A stretch of DNA of 64,000 bases from Tsukamurella sp. 1534 (GTDB lineage: Bacteria > Actinomycetota > Actinomycetes > Mycobacteriales > Mycobacteriaceae): contig NZ_HE997627.1 of assembly GCF_000312385.1 (NCBI RefSeq), forward strand, positions 724,019 to 788,018, given 5' to 3'. A program made the translations under genes and the position numbers. The notes under the pieces are model-generated. The model was not told the origin of the DNA. It made no database searches and worked only from the letters and a program-made list of their open reading frames with translations. Positions 8,250-17,157 of this stretch are shown piece by piece; the first letter of the stretch is position 1, and every line of letters begins with the position of its first letter.

Positions 8250-10643
8250 TCAGTCGTCCTCGCGGCGGTGCCGCCGCGAACGGCTGACCCGGTCCGCGTG
8301 GGACGACTGATCGGGATGATGCATGCCGTCCGCGTCAGGAGCGGCGTGCCGGCCCCCCTGAGCGGGCCCCTGCGGCACGAACTGCCGCTGCGGCTGCTGC
8401 GGCGCGGGCGCGTGCGGCGGGCGCTGCATCGGCTGACTGGGACGCGGGACCTGCCCCGAGGGACGGGGCTGCTGCGGTCCCGGCGCCTGCGGCGGGCGCT
8501 GCATCGGCTGGCTCGGCCGGTTCAGCGGCCGGCTCGGCCGGTACGCGGGGTCGCTCGGCCGGTAGGTGGGGTCGCTCGGCCGGTTCAGCGGCTGGCTGGG
8601 GCGCCGCATCGGCTGGCTGGGCCGGTACTGCTGCTGGGGCTGCCCGGCGGGCGGCGACCCGGCGGGCGGCTGCTGCGGCGGCACGGCCGGGCGCTGCATA
8701 TCGGCGCTCTCGCGGCGGATCGGGCCGGACGGGCGCGCGACGCCGGCGAGGTCGTCCCCCGGCTGCGCGGTGCGGCGCGGCAGCGGGTCGCTGGGGTGCG
8801 AGTAGGCCTGCTGCGGCTCCGACGGGCCGACGGGCCGCTGCGGCGGCGCGACGGGCACGTTGCGGGTGGTCGGCTGCGGGGCCTGCGGGCCGTCCTGCCG
8901 CGCAGCCCCCTCCGCATCGGGCCGCTTGATGGCGCGGAAGCGGTCCGTGAAGTATACGGGCTCCGGATCGCCGGGCTTCTCGTTGTAGGCGCGGTCGAAG
9001 TCCTCGCGGCGGATCGCGGCGAACGATCCCGAGGTGACGTCGCCCTCGATGGGCTCCCAGTCCTCGTCCACATCGTCCTCGTCCGCGAACGCCTGCGCCG
9101 GGAACGACGTGGAGTGGACCACGCCGCCGGACTTGCTGGACGCCTCGGCCTCCTGGCCCTCGGCGATCTCCGCCGGGGTGAACCGCATGAACGGCACCAC
9201 CACGAGGCCGGCGAGGATGAGGATCACGGCGCACGAGATGAACGCGAGCCCGTAGCCCGAGGCCAGCGCGGTGATCTGTGGCGGCGAGAGGGTGTCGTGC
9301 GTGAGGTGACCGGAGGTCGGGCCGCCCTCCTTCATGATGCGCGAGGTCACCGCCACCTGGACCGAGGCCAGGCCCACGATGCCGCCGATGTTCTGCGCGA
9401 CCTCGATGAGAGCGGTGAGCGGGCCGATCTCCGAGGGGCGCACGCCGGCGACCGCGGCCAGCGGGAGCGGCAGCATCGCGAAGCCCACGCCGATGCCGAT
9501 GAGGAACACGGGGACGCCGATCTGCGGGAAGTACGAGATCGTCGCGGGGTCCTGGTCCATCAGCGTCGGGACGTAGACGCAGGGCCCGAACACGATGAGG
9601 CCGCCGAAGGCCACGAGCCAGCGGGCCTGGAACTTCTGCACGAGCTTGGAGCTGATGGCGATGGAGATGCCCATGCCCACGGCGAACGGCAGCAGGGCGA
9701 TACCGGACTGGAACGGCGTGTACCCGAGCACCAGCTGGAACGTGAGCGCGACGTAGAAGCCCAGGGTGGGGATCAGGGCGCCGCAGACCAGGATGCCGAT
9801 CATGGCGGCGACACGGTTGCGGTTGTTGAACAGCGAGAACGGGAGGATCGGGTTCTTGGCGGTGCGCTCCACCATGAGGAACGCGACGAGGCACACGGCG
9901 CTGAACACGAGCGCCGCGTAGACCAGCGGGCTCTGCCAGTGCAGTTCCGGTCCGGCGGTGAGGGCGTAGACGCCCGAGACGCAACCCGCGACCGCGAGCA
10001 CCGCGCCCTTGACGTCCAGCGCGTGCCGGCGCTCCGAGGTGGCCTCGTCGAGGCACAGGTAGCCGCCGACGGCGCAGGCGATGCCGACGGGCACGTTGAT
10101 CCAGAACACGAGGCGCCAGTCGATGGTGGCGAGCAGGCCGCCGGCGACGAGGCCCGCCACCGATCCGAGGCCCGCCATGGCGCCGAAGATGGCGAACGCC
10201 TGGTTGCGCGCCTTACCGGGCGCGAAGGTGGTGGCGATGAGGGCGAGCGCCGTCGGGCACGCGATGGCCGCGAACAGGCCCTGGGACGCGCGGGCGGCGA
10301 GCATCCAGTACTCGTTCGTCGCGAAGCCGACCAGCGCCGAGGCGAGCGTGAACCCGACGACGCCCAACAGAAACATCTTCTTGCGCCCGAAGGTGTCACC
10401 CAGCCTGCCGCCGAGCAGCATGAAGCCGCCGAAGGTGAGGGCGTAGGCGCCGAACACCCACACCTTCATGGCGTCCGTGAGGTTCAGGGCGTCCTGGATG
10501 ACCGGCATCGCGACGAAGACGACCGTGCCGTCCAGCACGGCCAGGAAGACCATGCCGCACAGCACGAAGATGGGGATCCCGAGAGCGCTGCCCTTGACGC
10601 GGTACGTCTGCGCCGGGCCCTCGGGTGCCATCGTTGATGTCAT
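8250..10643 (-). CDS. efpA: EfpA-type MFS drug exporter with long repeat tail
   Basis: A 14-helix DHA2/QacA-type MFS exporter, orthologous by position and sequence to mycobacterial EfpA, a proton-driven efflux pump. Motif A appears as GGRLGDTFGRKK, motif C-like glycines as GAMAGLGSVAGLVAGG, and VLDGTVVFVAMPVIQ is in helix 1. Membrane domains end near residue 495. The remaining 300 residues are cytoplasmic and rich in Pro/Gln/Arg. They include a run of RPSQP, RPSDP and RPSRP units and a basic end (SRSRRHRREDD). EfpA is about 530 residues in M. tuberculosis, so the tail is extra. TAGCCT 8 nt before ATG 10643 suggests a leaderless transcript. Confidence 0.9.
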   Translation of the reverse strand: MTSTMAPEGPAQTYRVKGSALGIPIFVLCGMVFLAVLDGTVVFVAMPVIQDALNLTDAMKVWVFGAYALTFGGFMLLGGRLGDTFGRKKMFLLGVVGFTLASALVGFATNEYWMLAARASQGLFAAIACPTALALIATTFAPGKARNQAFAIFGAMAGLGSVAGLVAGGLLATIDWRLVFWINVPVGIACAVGGYLCLDEATSERRHALDVKGAVLAVAGCVSGVYALTAGPELHWQSPLVYAALVFSAVCLVAFLMVERTAKNPILPFSLFNNRNRVAAMIGILVCGALIPTLGFYVALTFQLVLGYTPFQSGIALLPFAVGMGISIAISSKLVQKFQARWLVAFGGLIVFGPCVYVPTLMDQDPATISYFPQIGVPVFLIGIGVGFAMLPLPLAAVAGVRPSEIGPLTALIEVAQNIGGIVGLASVQVAVTSRIMKEGGPTSGHLTHDTLSPPQITALASGYGLAFISCAVILILAGLVVVPFMRFTPAEIAEGQEAEASSKSGGVVHSTSFPAQAFADEDDVDEDWEPIEGDVTSGSFAAIRREDFDRAYNEKPGDPEPVYFTDRFRAIKRPDAEGAARQDGPQAPQPTTRNVPVAPPQRPVGPSEPQQAYSHPSDPLPRRTAQPGDDLAGVARPSGPIRRESADMQRPAVPPQQPPAGSPPAGQPQQQYRPSQPMRRPSQPLNRPSDPTYRPSDPAYRPSRPLNRPSQPMQRPPQAPGPQQPRPSGQVPRPSQPMQRPPHAPAPQQPQRQFVPQGPAQGGRHAAPDADGMHHPDQSSHADRVSRSRRHRREDD

Positions 10644-10651
10644 GAGGTCCG

Positions 10652-10657
10652 AGGCTA
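10652..10657 (-). promoter_or_regulatory. -10 element for efpA
   Basis: TAGCCT on the minus strand, 8 nt before the start codon. Inferred from spacing. Confidence 0.4.
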
Positions 10658-10691
10658 CCGGGTGATAGAAGCCCGCCGGAAATCATTCGCG

Positions 10692-10723
10692 GTGACAATT
10701 GGGTCACAAGTGAAGGATGTGAC
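10692..10723. promoter_or_regulatory. Overlapping inverted repeats upstream of efpA
   Basis: GTGAC (10692-10696) and GTCAC (10703-10707) form one inverted repeat with a 6-nt spacer. GTCACA (10703-10708) and TGTGAC (10718-10723) form another with a 9-nt spacer. They lie 50-80 nt upstream of efpA and may bind a dimeric regulator; an MtrA-type site is one possibility, since its half-site is GTCACA. No gene is seen in 10644-10845. Confidence 0.4.
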
Positions 10724-10845
10724 GCAGAATGCTTGCGGTCCGCACCCGTCTCCGGGTCCTGTTTGCGCAGACCACGCCCCGGATCGACGATGCGACCGCA
10801 TCGCGGGTAACGGGAAGGTCACAATCCGCCCGGAGCCGGTCTCCG

Positions 10846-12096
10846 TCAACCCACGGACGGCGCGCCGCCCGTGACGTCGTCGGGACCGATCGCCGCGGTG
10901 AACCCCGCGACCGCGCCCACGACGAGGACCGCGGGCGGTGCGACGTCCGCCGCGGCGGCGTCGGCGGCGATCGACGCGAGGGTGCCGCGCACCGTCCGCT
11001 GTCCCCCGGTGGTGGCGCTCTCCACAACCGCCGCCGGGGTGTCGGACGGGCGCCCGCCGGCCGTGAGGGCCGCGGCGATGACGCCGAGCCGCTCGACCGC
11101 CATGAGCACGACGACGGTCCCCCGCAGACGCCCGAGGGCGTCCCAGTCGACGAGGCTGTCCGGGTGCCCGGGCTCCACATGCCCGGAGACGACGACGAAT
11201 TCGTGGGTCACGCCGCGGTGGGTGACGGGGATGCCCGCGGCCGACGGTGCCGCGATCGACGAGGTGATGCCCGGGACCACGGTGACCGGGACGCCCGCCT
11301 CGGCCAGCGCCTCGAGCTCCTCGAAACCGCGGCCGAAGACGTACGGGTCGCCGCCCTTGAGGCGCACCACGAACTTGCCCTCGCGGGCGCGGTCGATGAG
11401 CACCTCGTTGATGGCCTGCTGCGCCATGGCGCGGCCGTAGGGCACCTTCGCGGCGTCGATCACCTCGACGCTGGGCGCGAGCTCCGCCAGCAGCCGGGGC
11501 GGCGCGAGACGGTCGGCCACCACCACGTCGGCCACCGCCAGCAGTGCGCGGCCGCGCACGGTGATGAGGTCGGGGTCGCCCGGGCCGCCGCCGACGAGGG
11601 CCACGCCCTCGGGCTTGCGGCTGGGCCGCGCCGCCTCGTCGCCCGTGAGGACGCCGCCGAGCGCGTCCCGGACGGCCGCGGACCGTCGGTGATCGCCGGC
11701 AGCGAGGACGCCCACCTGGAGCCCGTCGGTCGCGACGGTGGCGGGTGTGACGGCGGTGCCCTCGCGGGCCAGGTCCGCGCGGACGCAGAAGGTGCGCTGG
11801 GACTCCGCCTCGGCGACCACGCGGGCGTTCACCGCCGGGTCGTCGGTGGCGGCCAGGGCGTACCAGGCGCCCTCCAGATCGCCCTCGGCGTAGGCGCGGC
11901 GGTGCCAGGTGAGGCCGGGGGTCGATTCGACGGCGGGGGTGGCATCGGGGGCCACCACATGCACGTCCGCCCCCGCTGCGAGCAGCGGGGGCAGACGACG
12001 CTGGACGACGGTGCCGGCGCCGACCAGGACGACCCGGCGCCCTCGCAGATCCAGTCCGACGAGGTAGGGGTCGCGCGCGGCGCCGGGATTCGTCAT
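10846..12096 (-). CDS. cysG: Siroheme synthase: uroporphyrinogen III methyltransferase / precorrin-2 dehydrogenase
   Basis: A two-domain protein of 416 residues, the Rv2847c counterpart. The N-terminal domain (about 1-160) is a precorrin-2 dehydrogenase with the NAD-binding stretch VVLVGAGTVVQRR. The C-terminal domain (about 165-405) is an SAM-dependent uroporphyrinogen III methyltransferase with LVGGGPGDPDLIT, RLKGGDPYVFGRG, VVPGITSSIAAPSAAGIP and HRG. It makes precorrin-2 for siroheme and for the cobalamin route, matching its cob neighbours. TAAACT 7 nt before ATG 12096 points to a leaderless mRNA. Confidence 0.93.
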   Translation of the reverse strand: MTNPGAARDPYLVGLDLRGRRVVLVGAGTVVQRRLPPLLAAGADVHVVAPDATPAVESTPGLTWHRRAYAEGDLEGAWYALAATDDPAVNARVVAEAESQRTFCVRADLAREGTAVTPATVATDGLQVGVLAAGDHRRSAAVRDALGGVLTGDEAARPSRKPEGVALVGGGPGDPDLITVRGRALLAVADVVVADRLAPPRLLAELAPSVEVIDAAKVPYGRAMAQQAINEVLIDRAREGKFVVRLKGGDPYVFGRGFEELEALAEAGVPVTVVPGITSSIAAPSAAGIPVTHRGVTHEFVVVSGHVEPGHPDSLVDWDALGRLRGTVVVLMAVERLGVIAAALTAGGRPSDTPAAVVESATTGGQRTVRGTLASIAADAAAADVAPPAVLVVGAVAGFTAAIGPDDVTGGAPSVG

Positions 12097-12103
12097 TCCC
12101 AGC

Positions 12104-12109
12104 AGTTTA
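12104..12109 (-). promoter_or_regulatory. -10 element for cysG
   Basis: TAAACT on the minus strand, 7 nt before ATG 12096; no Shine-Dalgarno is present. Confidence 0.5.
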
Positions 12110-12126
12110 GTGAGCGCGGGTGCGGG

Positions 12127-12726
12127 CTACGCGCGCGGCTCGGCGTGCTTGGTGGGCGTGTGGACGATGTCGTAGTACTTCGTCTTGTCCTCGGCCTTGG
12201 GGTACACGCGGTAGGTGAACTCCTGCGCGGTCAACTTCGTGATCTCGACCTTGCGCGTGAACTGGACCTTGCCGGCCTTGTCCTTGGCGGTGAGGGTGCG
12301 GCTCTTGCCGTCGGCGGAGACCGACCAGACGCCCCGCATCTTCGGCTTGTCGTCCAGCGTGTACATGGTGAAGGTGCCGTCCTTCTTGTAGTAGGCGTTG
12401 CCCACGTAGTTCTTGACGGCGTCGTCGCCCAGCTTCACCGAGGCGCCCTTCTCGTCCTTGGCGGCGGTGGTCTCCCACGCGGTCGCGGCGAGCACGGCGC
12501 TCGGGGTGCCGGCCCGGACGGGGGTCGGGTTCGCGGAGGCCGGCTTGGACGACGGCGCGCTGGACTTGGCGGAGGACGCGGAGCTCGCCTTCGCGGAGGA
12601 GGACGCGGCGGCGGAGGAGGAAGCCGGCGAGCCGGGGGTGGCGTACGAGCCGGCGGCGCAGGCCGACGTGGCGACGAGGGCGGCGGCCACGGCGGTCATC
12701 GAAGCGATCTTCATGTTCTTGTGCAT
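12127..12726 (-). CDS. DUF4822 lipoprotein
   Basis: A 199-residue secreted lipoprotein. The signal peptide MKIASMTAVAAALVATSAC ends in a lipobox (Cys at residue 23 of the longer form). A Ser/Ala/Lys-rich linker follows. The folded domain begins TAWETTAAKDEKGASVKLGD and continues with YVGNAYYKKDGTFTMYTLDD, FTYRVYP and YYDIVHTPTKH. I recognise this as the DUF4822 pattern, usually found in periplasmic or surface proteins. The start could be Met 1 or Met 5 (12714). It sits between cobB and cysG, which are neighbours in M. tuberculosis, so it is an insertion. Function unknown. Confidence 0.8.
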   Translation of the reverse strand: MHKNMKIASMTAVAAALVATSACAAGSYATPGSPASSSAAASSSAKASSASSAKSSAPSSKPASANPTPVRAGTPSAVLAATAWETTAAKDEKGASVKLGDDAVKNYVGNAYYKKDGTFTMYTLDDKPKMRGVWSVSADGKSRTLTAKDKAGKVQFTRKVEITKLTAQEFTYRVYPKAEDKTKYYDIVHTPTKHAEPRA

Positions 12727-12789
12727 AGAAGTTTTGTACAGGAGACGTTCAGGGTTGGCGAGGCGCCGTCACGAGGTGAGACGAACTCC

Positions 12790-14142
12790 TCATTTCGCCG
12801 CCCTGACCAGGCGTTCCGCCACCTCGGGGTATCCGGCAGGGTGCACGTGGAGATACGAGGAGTGCACTCCCGGCGCGACGTGCCCGTCGGTCTCCGGACG
12901 ACGGTCCGCGTCGTGCCAGCCCCAGGCCGGTGTCGGCGAACCCGCGAGCCGCGTGCGGTGGAACTCGTGCCCGGTGACCCGCTCCCCCGCGCGGAAGAGG
13001 GCGTTGTCGGTCAGCGCCACCGCGTCGCGGTAGCCCAAGCGCAACCGGGGCGTGAACTCGGCGGCGCCGGGCACCACGCCGCACATGGGCGCGCCGTCGA
13101 GCGATTCGGCGAGGTACAGCAGCCCCGCGCATTCGGCGTGCACGATCCCGCCGTCCGCGACCAGCCGCCGCACCTGCTCGCGCAGCACGACGTTCGAGGA
13201 CAGCTTCTCCGCGTACACCTCGGGGAAGCCGCCCGGGAAGACGGCGGCGGAGGCCCCGTCGGGCAGCGGATCGGTGAGCGGGTCGAACCGGCGCACCGTC
13301 GCGCCGGCGGCGGCGAGGAGTTCCTCGTGTTCGGCGTAGCCGAAGCTGAACGCCGGGCCGCCGGCCAGCGCCACCGTCGGGCGTGCCGGGACCGCGGAGA
13401 CCTCGTCGACCGGTGACCACGCGGGGCCGTCGGCGACGGGTCGCGCCAGTTCGCGCACGCGCTCGACGTCGACGTGCCGGGCCACCAGGTCGGTCATCGC
13501 GCCCACGGCGTCGACGGCGTCCTGGCCGCGCTCGGCGGCGGGGATGAGCCCCAGGTGCCGCGCGGGCACCTCCAGCGCGCCCGCGCCGGGGACGGCGCCC
13601 ACCGCCTCCAGCCCGGCCTGCGCGCACGCGTCCCGCAGCACCCGCTCGTGGCGCGCGCTGGAGACCCGGTTGAGCACCACTCCGGCGATCGCGATGCCCG
13701 GACGGTACGTGGCGAAGCCCGCGAGCAACGCGGCGAGGGACTGGGAGTGCCCCCGCGCGTCCACCACGAGAACGACGGGGGCGCCGAGCGATTCGGCGAC
13801 GTCCGCGGTCGAACCGATGCCCTGCGTCCGGCCGTCCGCGGTGATCCGGCCGTCGAACAGGCCCATCACGCCCTCCACCACAGCGATCCCCGCGCCCGCG
13901 GCGCCGTGCCGGTACAGCGGCGCCACGCGGTGCTCCCCGCACAGCACGGGGTCCAGGTTGCGGCCGGGGCGGCCGGTGGCGAGCGCGTGGTAGCCCGGGT
14001 CGATGTAGTCCGGCCCCACCTTGAACGGGGCGACTCCGCCCGCCGCTCCCCCGGTGCGGGCGAGCGCGCCCATGAGCCCGGTGGCGATCGTCGTCTTGCC
14101 GCTGCCCGACGACGGTGCCGCCACCACCACGGCGGGAGTCAC
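12790..14142 (-). CDS. cobB: Cobyrinic acid a,c-diamide synthase (CobB/CbiA family)
   Basis: Amidates the a and c side chains of (hydrogeno)cobyrinic acid using ATP and glutamine. The product has 450 residues. The ATP-binding domain has APSSGSGKTTIATGLM (P-loop) and GVMGLFDG. The C-terminal class I-type glutaminase has AECAGLLYLAES, whose Cys is the nucleophile, and HSSYLHVH for the His. GTG 14142 overlaps the cobO stop as GTGA, and family N-termini (VTPAVVVAAPSSGSGK) support it. Part of the chlID-cobO-cobB run, which feeds adenosylcobalamin synthesis with cobQ. Confidence 0.93.
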   Translation of the reverse strand: MTPAVVVAAPSSGSGKTTIATGLMGALARTGGAAGGVAPFKVGPDYIDPGYHALATGRPGRNLDPVLCGEHRVAPLYRHGAAGAGIAVVEGVMGLFDGRITADGRTQGIGSTADVAESLGAPVVLVVDARGHSQSLAALLAGFATYRPGIAIAGVVLNRVSSARHERVLRDACAQAGLEAVGAVPGAGALEVPARHLGLIPAAERGQDAVDAVGAMTDLVARHVDVERVRELARPVADGPAWSPVDEVSAVPARPTVALAGGPAFSFGYAEHEELLAAAGATVRRFDPLTDPLPDGASAAVFPGGFPEVYAEKLSSNVVLREQVRRLVADGGIVHAECAGLLYLAESLDGAPMCGVVPGAAEFTPRLRLGYRDAVALTDNALFRAGERVTGHEFHRTRLAGSPTPAWGWHDADRRPETDGHVAPGVHSSYLHVHPAGYPEVAERLVRAAK

Positions 14143-14756
14143 CACTCGATGCCCTTCTGGCCCTTGCGTCCGGCGTCCATCGGGTGCTTGATCTTGGTCA
14201 TCTCGGTGACCAGGTCCGCCGCGTCGATGAGGGCCTGCGGTGCGTCGCGGCCGGTGATCACGACGTGCTGGTTCCCGGGCCGGTTCCGGAGCACCTCCAC
14301 CACCTCGTCGACGTCCACCCAGCCCCATTTCAGCGGGTAGGTGAACTCGTCGAGGACGTAGAACCGGTGCTCCTCGGCGCCCAGCCGGCGGGCGATCTCC
14401 GCCCAGCCCGCACGGGCCGCCTCGGCGTGGTCCTGTTCGGCGTCATCGGTACGCCGCAGCCAGGACCAGCCCTGCCCCATCTTGTGCCATTCCACCGGGC
14501 CGCCCGCACCGGTGCTCTCGTGCAGCTCACCCAGCGCGAGCATCGTCGCCTCCTCGCCCACCTTCCATTTCGCGCTCTTGACGAACTGGAAGACGCCGAT
14601 CGGGAAGCCCTGGTTCCAGGCGCGCATGGCCATGCCGAACGCCGCGGTGGACTTCCCCTTGCCGGGGCCGGTGTGCACGGCGAGCACGGGCTGGTTCCGG
14701 CGCTGCCGGGTGGTGAGACCGTCCTGCGGAACGCTCGCGACCTTGCCTTGGGGCAT
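14139..14756 (-). CDS. cobO: Cob(I)alamin adenosyltransferase CobO/BtuR
   Basis: Transfers the adenosyl group of ATP to the cobalt of corrinoids. The 205 residues match CobO/BtuR. The P-loop is HTGPGKGKSTAAFGMAMRA near residue 30; VFQFVKSAKW and FYVLDEFTYPLKWGW follow, and VITGRDAPQALIDAADLVTEM is near the end. The C-terminal KHPMDAGRKGQKGIEW is characteristic. ATG 14756 is preceded by a weak purine stretch. It overlaps cobB by 4 nt. Confidence 0.95.
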   Translation of the reverse strand: MPQGKVASVPQDGLTTRQRRNQPVLAVHTGPGKGKSTAAFGMAMRAWNQGFPIGVFQFVKSAKWKVGEEATMLALGELHESTGAGGPVEWHKMGQGWSWLRRTDDAEQDHAEAARAGWAEIARRLGAEEHRFYVLDEFTYPLKWGWVDVDEVVEVLRNRPGNQHVVITGRDAPQALIDAADLVTEMTKIKHPMDAGRKGQKGIEW

Positions 14757-14844
14757 CGGGACTCCTTACCGGGTTGCGGGTTTTCCGGGCCTCCACGGCA
14801 CGATTCTGCCTCGCGTGGCCGCTGGACCCGAGGTTCGGAACGCG

Positions 14845-16716
14845 TCAGGCGACGCGGGCCAGCTCCTGGGGGCTGAGGCCGGACAGCGGGATCCGTTCCG
14901 CCCCCAGCGCCGCGGCGATCTTCGCGGCCAGGCCCAGCCGCACCATCGATGTCTCGCAGTCCACCACCACGGCGGCGCGGCCGTCCGCGTGCAGGCCGGC
15001 CGCGGCGGCGATCGCCCTCGGCAACGGGTCCCGGCCCGACGTGGCGCGGCCGTCGGTGAGCAGCACGACGAGCGGGCGGCGCGCGTCCGGGCGCAGCTCC
15101 TCGCGGCGCAGCAGGCGGCGCGCCTCGAGGATCCCCTCGGCCAGCGGGGTGCGGCCGCCGGTGCGGGCACGGGCGAGCCGCGCGACCGCGAGATCGACGC
15201 TGCGGGTGGGCGGTACAAGGAGCGTGGCCTCGGCGCCGCGGAAGCCGATCACCGCCACCTTGTCGCGCCGCTGGTAGGCGTCACGGAGCAGCGAGACGGC
15301 GGCCTCGCCGACCAGCGCGAGGCGTTCCCGGGCGGCCATCGAGCCCGAGAGGTCCACCACGAACACCACGAGGTTCCCCTCGGTGGCCTCGCGGACCGGG
15401 GCGCGCAGGTCCTCGGGCCCGAGCCGGAGGGGCCCGGTGGTGCGGCCCCGCGCGATCTGGCTGGGCGCGGCGGCGCGGAGGGTGGCGAGCAGGTGCAGCC
15501 CGGCCCCGGTGCCCGCGGGCGCCGCCCGCACCACGCTGCCGCGGTCGGACCGGGCCTTCGAGCGGCGCCCCGCGGCCCCGCCGGTGCCGAGGCCGGGCAC
15601 GGTGAGCTTGGCGACGGTGCTGCTGCTTCCGGTGGGCAGCGGCGCCCCTTCGGAGGGCCGCTGATCGCCCGGATCGGAGCGCTCCGCAGGAGGTTCCGCG
15701 GCGTCCCCACCGCCGGGGCCGTCGGGATCGGGTTCGGGCTCGGGTTCCGGCTCGCCGTCCGGCGGCGGCCCGGGGTCGTCGTCCCGGGCGTCGTCGAAGG
15801 CGCGGTCGAGCTCCTGGTCGTCGACGCCGGGCTCGTCGAACGGGTCCCGGCGTTTGCGGTGCGGCAGAGCCAGTTCCGCGGCCACCCGCACGTCGTCCTC
15901 GGTGACCTCGGCGGCGCCGCGCCACGCGGCGTGCGCCGTGGCGGCCCGGGCGATCACCAGATCGGCGCGCATGCCGTCCACATCGAAGGCCGCGCACACC
16001 GCGGCGATCCGGCGCAGCTCGGCGTCGGGCAGCGTCACCGCCGGGAGCCTGTCCCGGGCTGCGGCGATCCGCCGGGCGAGGTCGGCGTCGGCGTCGGCGT
16101 AGCGGGCGGCGAATCCGGCGGGGTCGGCCTCGAACGCGAGGCGGCGGCGCATCACCTCGACGCGGGTGTCCACCTCGCGGCTGGCGGCGATGTCGACCGC
16201 GAGGCCGAACCGGTCCAGCAACTGCGGGCGCAGCTCGCCCTCCTCGGGGTTCATGGTGCCCACCAACACGAACCGCGCCGGATAGGCGCGGGAGATGCCG
16301 TCGCGCTCCACCGTGACCCTGCCCATCGCGGCGGCGTCCAGCAGCACGTCCACGAGGTGATCGGAGAGCAGGTTCACCTCGTCCACGTAGAGGATCCCGC
16401 CGTGCGCGTCGGCGAGCAGGCCGGGCGTGAACGCCACCTCGCCGTCGCCGAGCACGCGGTGCAGGTCGAGCGAGCCCACCACCCTGTCCTCGGTGGCGCC
16501 GATCGGCAGCTCGACGAGCCCGGCGGGCGCCCCGTCGGGGCGGGGTGGGAGCAGCGGCGTGAGGGCGCGCGCCGCAGTCGATTTCGCGGTCCCCTTCTCC
16601 CCGCGCACGAGCACGCCGCCCACAGCGGGGGCGATGGCGCACAGCGTCAGGGCCAGGCGCAGCCGGTCGTGACCGACCACGGCGCTGAACGGGAACCTCT
16701 CGTGCGTGTCCGTCAC
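14845..16716 (-). CDS. Fused ChlI/ChlD-type metal chelatase subunit
   Basis: A 623-residue protein with an AAA+ ATPase half like ChlI/BchI and a VWA half like ChlD/BchD, as in Rv2850c. Walker A is [12 protein letters not shown], Walker B is [12 protein letters not shown], and the sensor region is [20 protein letters not shown] Pro/Glu/Asp-rich linker covers about residues 335-400. The VWA domain has the MIDAS motif [14 protein letters not shown] and LTDGRATSG. In this cobalamin context it is probably the ATPase partner of a cobaltochelatase CobN encoded elsewhere; that is inference. GTG 16716 overlaps the GNAT stop (GTGA). Confidence 0.88.
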   Translation of the reverse strand: MTDTHERFPFSAVVGHDRLRLALTLCAIAPAVGGVLVRGEKGTAKSTAARALTPLLPPRPDGAPAGLVELPIGATEDRVVGSLDLHRVLGDGEVAFTPGLLADAHGGILYVDEVNLLSDHLVDVLLDAAAMGRVTVERDGISRAYPARFVLVGTMNPEEGELRPQLLDRFGLAVDIAASREVDTRVEVMRRRLAFEADPAGFAARYADADADLARRIAAARDRLPAVTLPDAELRRIAAVCAAFDVDGMRADLVIARAATAHAAWRGAAEVTEDDVRVAAELALPHRKRRDPFDEPGVDDQELDRAFDDARDDDPGPPPDGEPEPEPEPDPDGPGGGDAAEPPAERSDPGDQRPSEGAPLPTGSSSTVAKLTVPGLGTGGAAGRRSKARSDRGSVVRAAPAGTGAGLHLLATLRAAAPSQIARGRTTGPLRLGPEDLRAPVREATEGNLVVFVVDLSGSMAARERLALVGEAAVSLLRDAYQRRDKVAVIGFRGAEATLLVPPTRSVDLAVARLARARTGGRTPLAEGILEARRLLRREELRPDARRPLVVLLTDGRATSGRDPLPRAIAAAAGLHADGRAAVVVDCETSMVRLGLAAKIAAALGAERIPLSGLSPQELARVA

Positions 16717-17153
16717 GTCGCGGGCCTCTCCATGGGAACGTGGGGGATGCCGTCCTCGACGAATTCGTCTCCGGTGACGGCGAACCCGTACTTCGCGTAC
16801 ATCGGCGCGAGATGCGATTGCGCCTCGAGCAAGCAGCGGCGGCCGGCCACCTCGTCGAGCGCGGCGGCCATGAGCGTCCCGATCAGTCCGGTGCCCCGGT
16901 GCGACGGGGCCGCGCACACACGCCCGATGGCGGCCGCGCCCGGCCCTTCGTCGGTCACCCGGACCGTCGCCACCAGGCCTATCCCCGGTGCATCGGGGTC
17001 GGTGTGCCAGAAGTGGATCGTCGACGGGGCGAGGTCGCGCCCGTCCACATCGAGCCACGGGCTCCGCTGCTCGGAGATGAACACCTCCGCGCGCAGTTTC
17101 AGCAGCGCGTAGAGCGTCGTCGCGTCGAGCTCGTCGCCGGCGGCGCGCTGCAC
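16713..17153 (-). CDS. GNAT family N-acetyltransferase (ElaA-like)
   Basis: A 146-residue acetyltransferase of the ElaA-like subgroup, in the place of Rv2851c. Visible motifs are [16 protein letters not shown] at the N-terminus, [24 protein letters not shown] (the acetyl-CoA binding R/Q-x-x-G-x-G/A region, here HRGTGL) and [15 protein letters not shown] near the end. The GTG start at 17153 lies 4 nt after the mqo stop, so it is in the mqo operon and couples to chlID. The substrate is unknown. Confidence 0.85.
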   Translation of the reverse strand: MQRAAGDELDATTLYALLKLRAEVFISEQRSPWLDVDGRDLAPSTIHFWHTDPDAPGIGLVATVRVTDEGPGAAAIGRVCAAPSHRGTGLIGTLMAAALDEVAGRRCLLEAQSHLAPMYAKYGFAVTGDEFVEDGIPHVPMERPAT

Positions 17154-17157
17154 GGGA

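Noticed and set aside
8268-10637. A 789-codon open frame on the + strand opposite efpA
   Set aside because: It is antisense to a well-supported MFS gene, has Arg/His/Gly-rich composition typical of shadow frames in GC-rich DNA, and shows no family motif.
10729-13416. An 895-codon + strand frame across cysG, the lipoprotein gene and cobB
   Set aside because: It crosses three recognised minus-strand genes and their gaps. The composition is that of a shadow frame.
14482-17112. An 876-codon + strand frame opposite cobO and chlID
   Set aside because: It is antisense to proteins with intact catalytic motifs, and no domain is recognisable in it.
10846-17153. A cobalamin riboswitch in the cob block
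   Set aside because: No B12-box-like sequence or long untranslated leader was recognised upstream of cobO, chlID or cysG.
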